The notes under the pieces are model-generated. The model was not told the DNA's origin and made no database searches. It saw only the letters and a program-made list of their open reading frames with translations. Position numbers and translations under genes: made by a program. A DNA stretch of 64,000 nt, taken from assembly GCA_907165065.1 (NCBI GenBank), contig OU015525.1:46983037-47047036 (forward strand). Reading direction: 5' to 3'. The DNA comes from Caprimulgus europaeus (taxonomy: Eukaryota; Chordata; Aves; Caprimulgiformes; Caprimulgidae). Shown here piece by piece: positions 51,171 through 62,112 of this stretch (the stretch's first letter is position 1; every line of letters starts with the position of its first letter).

Positions 51171-51785
51171 TGTCCTGGTTTTTAGCTGAAATAGAGCTGG
51201 GTTTCTTTTTTAGTAGCTAGGTTGTGCTGCGTTTTGCTTCCAGCCTGGGACTCGCTGTGAGAGAGACACTGATAACCTACCAATGTTTACATTTTTGTCA
51301 CTGGAAGGGAAGGACTTTGTGTTCTGTTAGTCCACAAGCACAAGATTTAATGGGGTAGAAGAATATTTAAACTGATAAACTTAATTGACAGTTAGATATG
51401 CCAATGGAATATTCCATATCATATCATGTCCAGTATATTAGTGAGGGTCTCTCTGACTTTCACTTGGGCTCTCATTCTTCTGGGATTGTGGTTTTGGTTC
51501 GGGATTGTCGCTCCTCCAGGATCGTTATCTGGGAACAGTTCGGGCTCGGTCAGCGGAGGGGTGAGCAATAACATTGGGTGTCATTCACTTGCATATTTTG
51601 TTACTGTCATCATTATAATTACTATTTTAATATTACTATTATTTTAAGTTTTCTTTCTATTATTAAACTGTTCTTGTCTCAACCTACAAGTCTCCTTATC
51701 CTTGCCCCCCCCAGTCCTCTCCCCTATCCCCTGGTGAACGGCTGTGTTGGCTGCTAGCCAATGGCTAGCCAAGTGAAACTGTTAT
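51171..51785 (+). mobile_element. Solo LTR of an avian endogenous retrovirus (copy 2)
   Basis: The LTR opens TGTCCTGGTTTTTAGCTGAA, the standard start of this avian ERV LTR type. It continues with a CCAAT box (51401-51405), the GC-rich GTCGCTCCTCCAGGATCGTT segment, an AT-rich part with ATTAAA (51662-51667) that could be the polyadenylation signal, CTCAACCTACAAG and a C-run. AAAAGG directly precedes it (51165-51170) and also follows at 51786-51791, a possible 6-bp target-site duplication. The implied 3' end (TGTTAT) is not the expected CA, so the right edge is uncertain. No internal retroviral genes flank it, so it is a solo LTR left by recombination between the two LTRs. Confidence 0.82.
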
Positions 51786-51911
51786 AAAAGGATAAAGAAA
51801 AATATAATGCACTATATCAGCTATACAACAGAAGACCTATTATTACTTTAATCTATTCATCTTTAATGTTTCATGGGATGAAATGTTACAGAAAGTTCAA
51901 AAGTGTAATTA

Positions 51912-53022
51912 TAGAATCATAGAATGGTTTGGGTTGGAAAGTACCTTAAAGATCAGCTAGTTCCAACCCCCCTGCCATGAGCAGGGACACACCCCACTAG
52001 ACCAGGTTACTCAAAGCCTCATCCAGCCTGGCCTTGAACACTTCCAGAGAGGGGGCATCCACAACTTCTCTGGGCAACCTGTTCCAGTGTCTCACCACCC
52101 TCACAGTGAAGAATTTCTTCCTAATATCTCATCTAAACCTACCCTCTTTCAGCTTAAAGCCATTTCCCCTTGTTCTATCACTAACTGCCCTGGTAAAATT
52201 TCCCTCCCCAGCTTCCTTGTAGGCCCCTTCAGGTACTGGAAGGCTGCTAGAAGATCTCCCCAGAGCCTTCTCTTTTCCAGGCTGAACAGCCCCAACTCTC
52301 TCAGCCTGTCCTAATAGGAGAGGTGCTCCAGCCCTTGGATCATCCTTGTGGCCCTCCTCTGGACTCGTTCTAACTGGTCAATGTCTCTCTTGTGTTGGGG
52401 GCTCCAGAACTGGACACAGAACTCCAGGTGGGGCCTTACGAGAGCGGAGTAGAGGGGGAGAATCACCTCCCTTGACCCGCTGGCCACACTTCTCTTGATG
52501 CAGCCCAGGATACGGTTGGCCTTCTGGGCTGCAAGTGCACATTGCCGGCTCATGTTGAGCTTCTGGTCTACCACCACTCCCAAGTCCTTCTCTTCAGAGC
52601 TGGCCTCAAGCCACTCATCACCCAGCCTGTATGTGTGCAGGACCTTGCATTTGGCCTTGTTGAACTCCATGAGGTTAGCACAGGCCCACCTTTCAAGCCT
52701 ATCAAGGTCCCTCTGGATGGCATCTCATCCCTCCAGTGTGTCAACCACACCACTCAGCTTGGTATCGTCAGCAATCTTGCTGAGGGTGCACTCAATCCCA
52801 CTGTTCATGTCTCCGACAAAGTTGTTGAAGAGCACTAGCCCCAATACTGAACCTTGTGGGACGCTACTCATCATCGGTTTCCACTTGGGCATTGAACCGT
52901 TGACCACAACTCTTTGAGTGTCACCATCCAGCCAGTTCCTTATCCACTGAGTGGTCCATCCATCAAACCCACATGTTGCCAGTTCAGAGACAAGGATGCC
53001 ATGCGGGACGGTGTCAAACACC
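51912..53022 (-). mobile_element. CR1 LINE, 5'-truncated, best-preserved copy
   Basis: The 3' end is at 51912 with intact octamers (AATCATAGAATGGTTTGGGT read on the plus strand). Sequence then continues back through the 3' untranslated part, the C-terminal domain, the reverse transcriptase thumb and most of the palm. It ends near 53022 inside motif A (KVFDTVPH). At about 1.1 kb it is the longest copy here. It is the least decayed by open-frame length and the regularity of its tail, so probably the youngest of the seven. It lies 127 bases from the LTR at 51171-51785 with only AT-rich sequence between. Confidence 0.97.
52311..53021 (-). pseudogene. CR1 ORF2 reverse transcriptase, one internal stop
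   Basis: The minus-strand frame from 53021 to 52311 is one continuous reading frame of 237 codons broken once, by TGA at 52725-52727. The first part has FDTVPH (residues 2-7), [13 protein letters not shown] (54-66) and the catalytic aspartate pair in IADDTKL (ADD at 84-86). The second part, after the stop, has MEFNKAKC, then the [20 protein letters not shown] block. The TGA sits where the family usually has an arginine codon, which fits CGA to TGA decay by CpG deamination. A TAG at 52311-52313 ends the frame where relatives carry glutamate, and reading continues in frame beyond it. A few codons before YRLGDEW are missing compared with other CR1s. The 5' half with the endonuclease is absent. 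Confidence 0.9.
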
Positions 53023-53597
53023 TTAATTATATTTAAAGTTCTGAGACAAAGGTTTGACTAAGAAGCTTTCAGTAAACTGAAATAGAAACTGAGAACTGAT
53101 TTTCATTCACCATATTATTTAGTATATATTTTCATTCCAGACTGAGTACTGCAGCATTCTGTATTTTAGTATATGGGCATTTTTTTGTCAGAAGTAAGGA
53201 AATGTGAAAGTATACAAATGCATTCTATGTTAAATACCAGTTTCAAGTGCAGTTTCCGTATGTTTAATGTCTTTAATTCTCCTCATTGTATTCAAAAGAA
53301 TTATTTTATCATTTAGATATTTTTGATTGGGGGGCAGAAGAGGGGAAGGGAGGAAAAGAATAAAAGAACTGAGATTAAAAATGTTGGAAATAAACAATTT
53401 TCTTTTTCTGTGCACAGAACAGGTAACTGTAGATTGCAGATGTTAGAAAGATTTTCACTTTCAATTAGAGAAAATTATCAGAAAATTTTATGTTATTGTT
53501 TTTCTTCAGAGGAAAATTTTCCTTTGCCATTTTTAGTTATCTTCAGAAAGTAGGGAAAATAAAAGATTTACATTTACAATATTTTTTTTCTGCAAGA
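53023..53597. other. Gene-free spacer
   Basis: AT-rich DNA between the CR1 copy and the palindrome. Nothing coding or repetitive is recognised. Confidence 0.6.
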
Positions 53598-53651
53598 TTT
53601 AGTGATATCAGCTTTGAAGAAGAAAGCTTCTTCAAAGCTGATATCACTAAA
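53598..53651. repeat. Perfect inverted repeat, 25-bp arms, 4-base spacer
   Basis: The left arm at 53598-53622 (starting TTTAGTGATATCAGC) and the right arm at 53627-53651 (ending GCTGATATCACTAAA) are exact reverse complements, separated by AAAG. No mismatch occurs in 25 pairs, and the match ends with the next base pair outward. It can form a hairpin in RNA or a cruciform in DNA. A perfect palindrome is either recent or maintained, because unconstrained arms would drift apart. Confidence 0.95.
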
Positions 53652-55206
53652 TATCACAAGACATGAAAGAATGGCTAAACTTTCCTCCCTGTTTAATCCT
53701 TCCTCTGTTGAACCATTAGTTAGATATCTGACATAACTTCTCGGTAGTTGGTTCCTTCTTTTCTCAGGTCCATAGCTGGTGGCAGGCATCATTTTGCTAA
53801 AATGTGAACTTCTTGTCACAGATTCAACTTTAAGCCTGTTAATTGACCAAACATTACTTACAAGCTTACGTGATAAGACACTATTTGGAGTTGGATTTCA
53901 GTGTCATTTTCTATTGGTTGAAAGCAAGGCTGAGAGCCTCCTGCATTCCTGCCTGAGCTTGAACATTGGTAACACACATATATTGTGCAAAGTAATTGAT
54001 TTTCTATAATGTAATTATAAGAAGTCTGCATTTTTATTTTTTCATATTGTGTTTATGAAATAGCCATTTTACTCCTGTTAAAATCAAAACATTTCAGCTT
54101 GCCAATGTGACAAGCAATTAGCAGTTCAAGAGGATATACATATAGGTATATAAAGGCTTAGTCAATAAGATTTCTTTTTAGAATAATAGGTTTTCTACTG
54201 AAATTGTGTAAATAACACATCAGAAGGCTGGTTGCTACTTAAAAACTTCTGGATACAAAGACACACAGTTCAATGAAAAGCTAGGACTAATATAGCCTGA
54301 CCGCATAATACTGTCTTATCATGTTGATTTATTCTTTCACTATTAAAATAAGCCATTTACCGGTTATGAAAAGTGCCAGTCCTCAGTTGTGTGAATGGTA
54401 GAATCGCAGAATAATACAATGACATAGACTATTTCAGAAGTCAGCAGTACTACCTGTATCTGATACTGATCATAATGTCTCATCAGTCTCTTAAATTCTA
54501 ACAGTTAAGCATAGTGGAAAATGAATCTAAGATCTGACTGAGAACCTTTTTTTTCCTTTGGAATAAAGTAACAAGACAAGTAGCAGATAGCACCATTACT
54601 GCCAATGAGGGAAATTTTTAAACATTTGATTATTTTCTAACATCAAAATACTTATGCAGATTGGATGCCACTCTAGCTGCTATTTTTTTTTTTCTTGAAA
54701 CAAGAAAAAAAGAAAAGAAAACTTAAGATCATATTTTAAAAATTAATGTCTGCTTTAGGAAGAGTGGTTTCTGGAAGTTTTTCATTAAAGCATTATATGG
54801 TACTGCATCAGTCACTCATGTCCAATCAATGAGACATGACAGTCTGTTCCAGCAGATCCTTCAGGCGCATCCCCTCAGGTACAGGCAGGGCAGGTACTAC
54901 TCATTGCTCATGGCCTTGAGTGTTTACATGACTATGATTAAAACATGATCTAAATTGATGAGAATGTATTCTAATGCTAGAATAGCATATAAATGCCATG
55001 AAACAGTACGGTACCTCTGCTCCGAAAAGCCCAACACTGGAAAAAACTCAGTTCTACAAAACAATTCCTCAAAATGAGCATTTTGCTGTGATCAATTAAT
55101 AAAAATTACAACATAGATAATTATAATGGTGATTCACTGAAATGGGTGACTGCTACATGGCCATGTTCTCTACACCTTAGTGGATTGGGGTAGCAACTGG
55201 GCTATG

Positions 55207-55246
55207 ACTGCTGGATTCATTTGCCACTGCTGGATTCATTTGCCAC
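55207..55246. repeat. Perfect 19-bp tandem duplication
   Basis: The unit TGCTGGATTCATTTGCCAC occurs twice in direct contact (55209-55227 and 55228-55246). Flanking AC and TG extend the periodicity slightly. The identical copies suggest a recent slippage or repair event. Confidence 0.92.
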
Positions 55247-57949
55247 TGTTCAGGACAGTGTGAATAAAAGACACAACAAGGATGGGTTTGACATAAAAGA
55301 AAGTACAGTGAATTCAGAAGTTCTATTTCTTTTTAAGATTTCTACTTGAGAAGAAAGATATTAAGCAGTTTACATAGATAAGCACAATAACTTATTCTTA
55401 GATCCTCATATTATGTTTCATTTTTTATGTACAACAATTTTTGAATTATTTTAAGGTACTCATAGCATGTGCTTTATCTGTTAAGAAAAGTTGGAAGTAT
55501 TTATCCATTTTGTTTAACTAGTTTTCTATCTTTAAAAAGTTCTGTTATATATCTCTTTGTAGTTTTATTTTTAACAGATCTTTGATGGAGCCTGAAGCTA
55601 GGAGAAATTTAATTATCCCTCTTTTTCTCCTTCCTAATTTCTAATAATACAATACATTTAGTTATTAAGGCTGTAGAAGAGTTGCTGAAACTGATAGCCA
55701 ACCCCATTCTACCTAAACTGAAGAAAACATGCTTTATACAATCCTCACCAATGCAGTGCCTACATTTCTGGGAATGCTGAATATCTTGTATAGTTAAGAA
55801 ACAACAGGGAAAGATGACAGAATACACAAAATCTACAACATGTCACATTGTCACTTAGCAATTGGACATACTGGTGCTGGCCCTGAAGAACTTATTCTCA
55901 GAGCAGTATTGACATCCCAGGGTTGGATGCCTGAGCTCATCACATAACACCAGCAGAGGATTAAGCACACCAGCTTGGACTTTAACACAGTGAGCAGAGT
56001 ATTTATTGCCTTAGATAGACATGCAAAGACTTTCCTGGTATCTCAACTTCTCCAGAGCTCTGAATCTTAATCCTGGATTTCAAAGAGACATCTTTTCCAC
56101 AGCCCCATAACCCTCCAGACAATGGCTGCTTGCATTTTCTTTTACATGAGAATAGAAGTCATATATTTATGTTAATATATGGCTGGTAGACTATCTCAGG
56201 AGGGTGACTCTATTGCTCTTCCTGTTGAAACTTTACCACTTGCTGGACAGGTATTTATAATTTTTCAGGCCAAGGAGACTATAAAGAAAAAGAAACATGA
56301 ATTTGCAAATAGCAATATAGTCATTCAGTTAGAACGAGTCCAAATTCTGATTTCTATTGTAAAATATGCAGAGAAGGAAACTGTATGTAGCAGCATGCAC
56401 ATTTGTTTGCAGAGAACTAAAGGTGAATGCCTTCGTGAGTTTGCTGTCGTTTTCCATCACATCCCAGTGCCATAAATTCCCTGTTTGATAGATGTATATG
56501 AGCCACTATAGCAAAGAAACATATACAGAAAGACAAAAATAGTGGCATTAATAAAAAGTTTCTTATACCATAATACAAAAGCACACCACCTCAGCAGAGC
56601 CACTAACCTTTGAAGAGGAGCAGGAATGTACTGTTTCCTTCCATCTTGCCTGGAGAGAATACCATAATTCACACCATCAGTTTTCACTCTATAATTGGTC
56701 TTTGCATTTCTGAACAGCGTACCAGGGATTGATATAGCTATAACATACAGTCATAGGAGGATAAGACAAAAACATTCTCAGTTTCTTAAGTATCTTCCAT
56801 TTTCTTCTTACAAAGTCTCAGGAAAATGGAGTCCCAAAAAAATGAAATTAAAACTGTGAAAGAAAATCAACCTCTACATTTACTTTACATTTCCTACTGT
56901 TATTCCTTAAGCTCTCCCTAGTGACTGCTACATTAACATGTATTTCCAATTATTATGAAATACATCATGCAAAATTGGCTACAAATTTTGTGACAAAACC
57001 TTTTTATTTGCAGTATATGTATTCTCAGATGTCCTTGCCTCTAATAATGTATTTAGAAGGCTTTGCTAATGTAGTCCAAGGGGTATCTTAAAAAGTGAAC
57101 CAATAGAATTCAGGAAAAGATTGTATCTCAAAATACCAAACACAGTATTCCTATATAAAACTGACCTGGATAAAATAATTTTTAAAAGTTAGTTATTTAC
57201 TGTTATTCAATTTTTGTTGGAGAAGGACAAAAGTCCAAATTACATCACCTATTGAGTAGCTTTAAGATCCCTATCAAATAATTATCTAGTAAAGGTATGC
57301 CAAATAACCCAAGACTCTGGTAAGATTTTCAGTTATTACTTGAATCAGATTTATCAGGCAGTTTCTTTGATGTATCATCATAAAAGATCTTCAGCTTGAA
57401 GGATACGCCCTTGCTATATCCTAATGATAGCTTTGCTTTACAAATAACAGACTTGAAAGATTCAGCATATTATAATGCAGATTTTATTGGTGTCACATTT
57501 ACTCTGGTTTTCACACATAATATAAAATAATAAATAAACATCTTTTTAACAAGAAAATTAGTTAGCTGGTAACGTCAGTAATTATTACGCATTTTTTTTG
57601 GTAAACTCAAGTTCATATACACTGATATTTTAACAAAAGGGATTTCAACCTTTTGAACCTACAATATAATCCAGAATCAAAAAAGTTGTATATAAAATCT
57701 GTAGTGAAGCCCTGAAGCTCTGTCTTTTTGGCTTTTTTGTTTTGATTTTCTGGGGTTTCATTTGGCACAATTGAGACTATGTATTATACTGCGATATCAA
57801 AGAGCAACTATTTTACATAATAGTGATTGAAAACAACCCTTGTCAGGCATGAAGAATTCTTTGTCTTATCAAACTTATTTCAGACAGACAGGAGCCAAAA
57901 AACCCCTATATTTTAACCAGAAAGTGCAACAAATCAGCTAATTAAAAAG

Positions 57950-58200
57950 TGTACCAAGAATGCTTGTCATGATTTATAACCAATTCATGTCCCAGCCTTT
58001 GACTGGGACAGATAATTACTGTAAGAGTTGGTAAAAACCAAAGACTTAATACAGTTCATGGCAACATTTTAAATTTTCTTAAAAGTAATTATGTCACATC
58101 ATATACAAGAGAATTTGGTCATCCTGTTAATTACTTAGGATTCAAGGAATCTCTGAGCCTAGGAAAAGAAAAAATTAGTATTTTTAATTAGACAGTAAGC
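57950..58200. promoter_or_regulatory. TAAT-rich stretch with 8-bp hairpin, possible conserved element
   Basis: A perfect stem TGTCCCAG (57988-57995) / CTGGGACA (58003-58010) with a 7-base loop is followed by GATAATTACT, AAGTAATTATGTCAC, GTTAATTACTTAGG and TTAATTAGAC. No repeat family explains it. The evidence is motif density only. Confidence 0.2.
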
Positions 58201-60248
58201 CTTCAAGGCTTGGTGGGAACAAAGAGAGAAATTCTGAATGTCTTTTAACAAGTTTGGAAAGAAGATTCTAGCTGTTGAAACAAAGATTTTAATAGCTTTA
58301 AAAGATGTTCTTAATTTTTTGCCACATAAGCTTCTAGATGCATTTTTAAGACCTCTACTCTAAATCTTCTACTCTAATAGTTTTGCTCTTCTCAGAAAGA
58401 CAAATGGAACAACTGTCAGAAAAGATTTTGTGCTGCAAATCACAAAGTTTGAACCTTGCTATAATTATACAAATAATGATAATTAACTACTTTTAAAATT
58501 GAATATTTCAAGATGCCTTTAATCAGTAGCTAGGGAACTTGATATCAGTAACATTTTTAGCAATATCAGCATGAAGTTACTCTCACTGCCTTATAAAGTA
58601 CAGTATGTGTGTTCTGACCTTGTCTCTTTCTCGAGTACTATTGTCAGTAATTATTGTTATCACATGAAAGTGCAACTGAGAAGCTAATGAAAGTCACCAT
58701 TTGTAAAGAATAGTCATTTGACCTTGTAACACTTCAAGACAGTACCAAAAAAGCTGAGTTTGAACAATACAGACAACATTGCAAATCCTTGTTTAAGTCT
58801 TTACTATTGGGATATGTAGTCTGTAGCATCTCCAGTATCCCATAGGAATGATTCATATCCTACTCAGGGACCCACTATTTGATTTCCCCTTTGCCACCTG
58901 CAGATGATAGCTTCAACAGCTCTTTGAAAGTAACAGCCAAGTCAGTGAATTTTGACACCTGGAACAAAAGGCTGTTCCCCTTTATAACTCTGTAGTGGTG
59001 TCATAGAAAATAGAACAGGAAATAAAGGTCGATCTATCATCAGTAATCAAATGAATCACGCATTTACTAAAATCTTAAGGTACAGATCCCTAAGTCCTCA
59101 TTCTCTATTTGTGCTGAGCCACAATTTGAGAGGCAGCCCTCAGAGGGCTGTAGAAGGAAATAGCATCCCTTTTAATTGTCTCTTTTCTGTGCAGAGTACT
59201 CAACTGTCGTAATTTCAGAAAATATCTAGAAATACAGATTCCAGAGTTTTACGATGGATTTGTCCAAAATCTCTGTCCCAGAAAGGCTCTCCAAATTAGA
59301 GCAAAAATTTTTACGGGAACTTAACTCTTTGAATGAAATTTAATAATTAAAAGATTTTAGGTTCTGTACTTCACTTGAACTCTTTTTTTCTTTAGTTATC
59401 AAAAGAAAATATTCTCCATGGCAAGCTCTTAATAAATCACTTTTTTATTTAATCTTGATAATGTATATATATATTTTTAGCATTGTTCATTTTAGAGAGC
59501 TGTGGAATCAAAAGAATCATAACTTTGTTTATGACTCTGTGTTGTTTATATTTGCCATACCTTCTTAAAAAAGAACAAGATGTCAAAAATCATCTTTTTT
59601 GCTACAATCTGCAGACTCAGCTAAATTTTACTAGAAGCTAAGCATCATCAACTAAAGAAGAAAACACTCAATATATTTCAAAATTAGGCTCTGGGTTTGT
59701 AAGCTTAAGTTCTTAATGTACTTCTGTGAAAATCAGTGTTTTTCTCTTTCATTTTCAAAAGATTCTCTTTTCACCATTCACCAGAGCTAAATTATGCACT
59801 AGCAATTTCAGCATAATCAAAAGGATTCTAAAGAAAGAAAAGAACTGCCTTCTAAGCTGTCATTGCTACTGACAATGGGGTACTCAGACTGCAAAAGCTA
59901 GATTGCAGCACTTCAAAATGATCATCTGTTCTTTTCCAAAAGTGCACCTGAGAAGAAATGATGGGACAAGCAAATCTGAATGCAGATTTTGAATTACCTG
60001 AAGTGTGATAGAGTTCATATGTAAAGTTAAGGCTCAGAATTAAGAAAACTGAATTGGTTGCAAAATTCACATCTGACTTTAGATGGCACTTTTCAGGGAC
60101 CTTTAAATTCTTCTAAAGCTTAATCTTGGCGTCAGAATGTTGCTATTACAAGGATTATAAACTGATAATATAATGTTATATGGACACTAATTACTTCCTA
60201 GCAGAAACAGGAACTTAGAAGATCAATCAAAGATCATTCCCCTTCTCA

Positions 60249-60279
60249 CAACTAATATAAATTAAATTTATATTAGTTG
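60249..60279. repeat. AT-rich inverted repeat, 14-bp arms
   Basis: CAACTAATATAAAT (60249-60262) and ATTTATATTAGTTG (60266-60279) are exact reverse complements around TAA. Confidence 0.9.
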
Positions 60280-60790
60280 ACCTGTTTAAAAATTTTAAAG
60301 ATAAATTAAAATATAGTAGGAAACACTCAGAATACTTTAAAATCATTGGTAGTCTCTGCCTATATTCACACAATTTTGTAAACATACTATTCAAAGGTTT
60401 GTTTGGTACTAACGTTTTCATCTCCCACACAATTCCATTTAATGGAGCAGATGATGTAAGAGATCTGTTGCCTATTTACATAGAACAATAGTTAGGGAGT
60501 AATAACTTTTGATTATTCTGTTGGTATTCAGGCAGGTATACTTTTCACTAGCTCTATCTGTATTCCCTGTTGAGGCCTTTAGTTAGGGAATACTGTACTC
60601 AAAATAGAGGAGAAATAGAGAGATTCACAAAATTCTTTTTTCAAAGAATAAGATTTTTCAAAAATGTTTAAATTATCATTGTCTGAAATTAATATATAGG
60701 ATTATAACCTAGAGAAACACGTAAAATAAGCATTGTGTGACACTACCATGCTTTAAGTATAAAAGTGAATTATATAAGTTAGTTAACGTT

Positions 60791-60813
60791 TCCTCTAATT
60801 TCCTCTAATTTCC
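60791..60813. repeat. 10-bp tandem repeat
   Basis: TCCTCTAATT is repeated twice exactly, with the first three bases of a third unit. Confidence 0.85.
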
Positions 60814-62112
60814 AGATGTAATTTTCCCTTTTTAATCCCAACTTCCAGATATCAGCATAAGTAAGAGACGTTCTTTGAATTATCACACATAATTTCCTAA
60901 AGGGTTAATTTTATTAGACAAAAAATGTTAAGACACTTCAGGAAGTTAAAAAAAAAAACCTAAAACCCATCAAAAAGACTAATTCAGGAAGGGTTAGGGT
61001 TTGGGCTACACCTTCATTATATTGCTTCAAACTCATTGTGTCAGTGTCACTGATTTTTCTTTTTTTTTGAGCTAAAGTCACTTTTTATTTTTTTTCTTTT
61101 TTCAAGCAACTCAATAACCACAGGATCTCTGAGCAGGTTTAGAGCATCCTTTTCCTATCTGTACATCTGTTAAAATTGAAAGTAATAATAGATTTTCAAC
61201 ATATTTTTATTTAGGGAGAATTTCTGAGAAAATAATAGTTCTAGTTTCATATTTCCTCTCTTTATCTGTTGGAAAGTGACTGGTGAAGATATGCAATACT
61301 AAGCACTTAAAGTGCAACCAAGACTGTGGTAAATGAAAATGTGAATTTCTACATTTATAATGCTGAGAGGGACAATATAATGCACAATAAACTTTTCTTG
61401 TTATGAAAACATATAGCAGATTGCAAAGATCTTTCCTGTTCAAATAAATTTTTTATTGTTTTTCCCATTTGTAATCCCTAGTCCAGAACTAGCTTTTCAC
61501 CTTCCCACCATTTAAAATATCTTTACAGAAGAAGTAATAGAATATTTATTAAGTTCATGTCTGAAATACTGCAAATGACAGATGAACTATTTTGCGTACA
61601 TAGCTAATGATCATATAGTAGTTCCTATGGACCACAAAATTAATTATATACTTAGCACTGCAAGTGTACTTTAATTTGAAGTACCTTCCAAAGAACTGGA
61701 ATAGCATTGCAGTTATTAAAGCCGTTTCCTTAAGTTGTTAGCAACTTCCAAGTACTCTAAACTCCGAGAGTTAAAAAATGCACATCTATAGCTAATCAAG
61801 AAATTAAAAGGACTAGATGTCAGAGGACATAGGAACAGGAAACTCATTGGGACCATCTGGAACAGTCCAGTTCTCTACAGCAACCATAACAAAGATATCA
61901 ATTTTCAAAAAGGGATCAGAGCATCTACTCCACAAGAGCAGAGAACCTATTTAAGACTCAAGTTCAGAGGGAATAAAGTGAGGTTGAAATAAATGTGACT
62001 AGAATGAAGAATTCATTTAAATGAAAAGTTTTTAATTTAGCGCTCATTTTTATCTCTCTTCATGGCTGCTCACTGATGCTATATTGGGTAGCACCTAAGA
62101 AATCCAACTTGG

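Larger units (their letters stand above)
53652..62112. other. Gene-free AT-rich DNA
   Basis: About 8.4 kb without a supportable gene. The 98-codon frame at 56179-56475 (plus) has no recognised motif. Contents are a GC-richer patch at about 54830-54900, a tandem duplication at 55207-55246, a TAAT-rich stretch at 57950-58200, (TA)n at about 59463-59472, an AT hairpin at 60249-60279, a 10-bp tandem repeat at 60791-60813 and an A10-CCTAAAACCC tract at 60948-60977. Confidence 0.6.

Noticed and set aside
14407..51785. The two LTRs as ends of one provirus
   Set aside because: They are 36 kb apart, clearly diverged, and no retroviral internal region lies between them.
52495..52917. 140-codon open frame on the plus strand
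   Set aside because: Antisense of the minus-strand CR1 reverse transcriptase. No independent coding signal.
56179..56475. 98-codon frame with charged stretches
   Set aside because: No family resemblance. AT-rich surroundings and no splice-site pairing.
60988..61005. Telomere-like GGGTTAGGGTTTGGG
   Set aside because: Only about two units, too short for an interstitial telomeric array.
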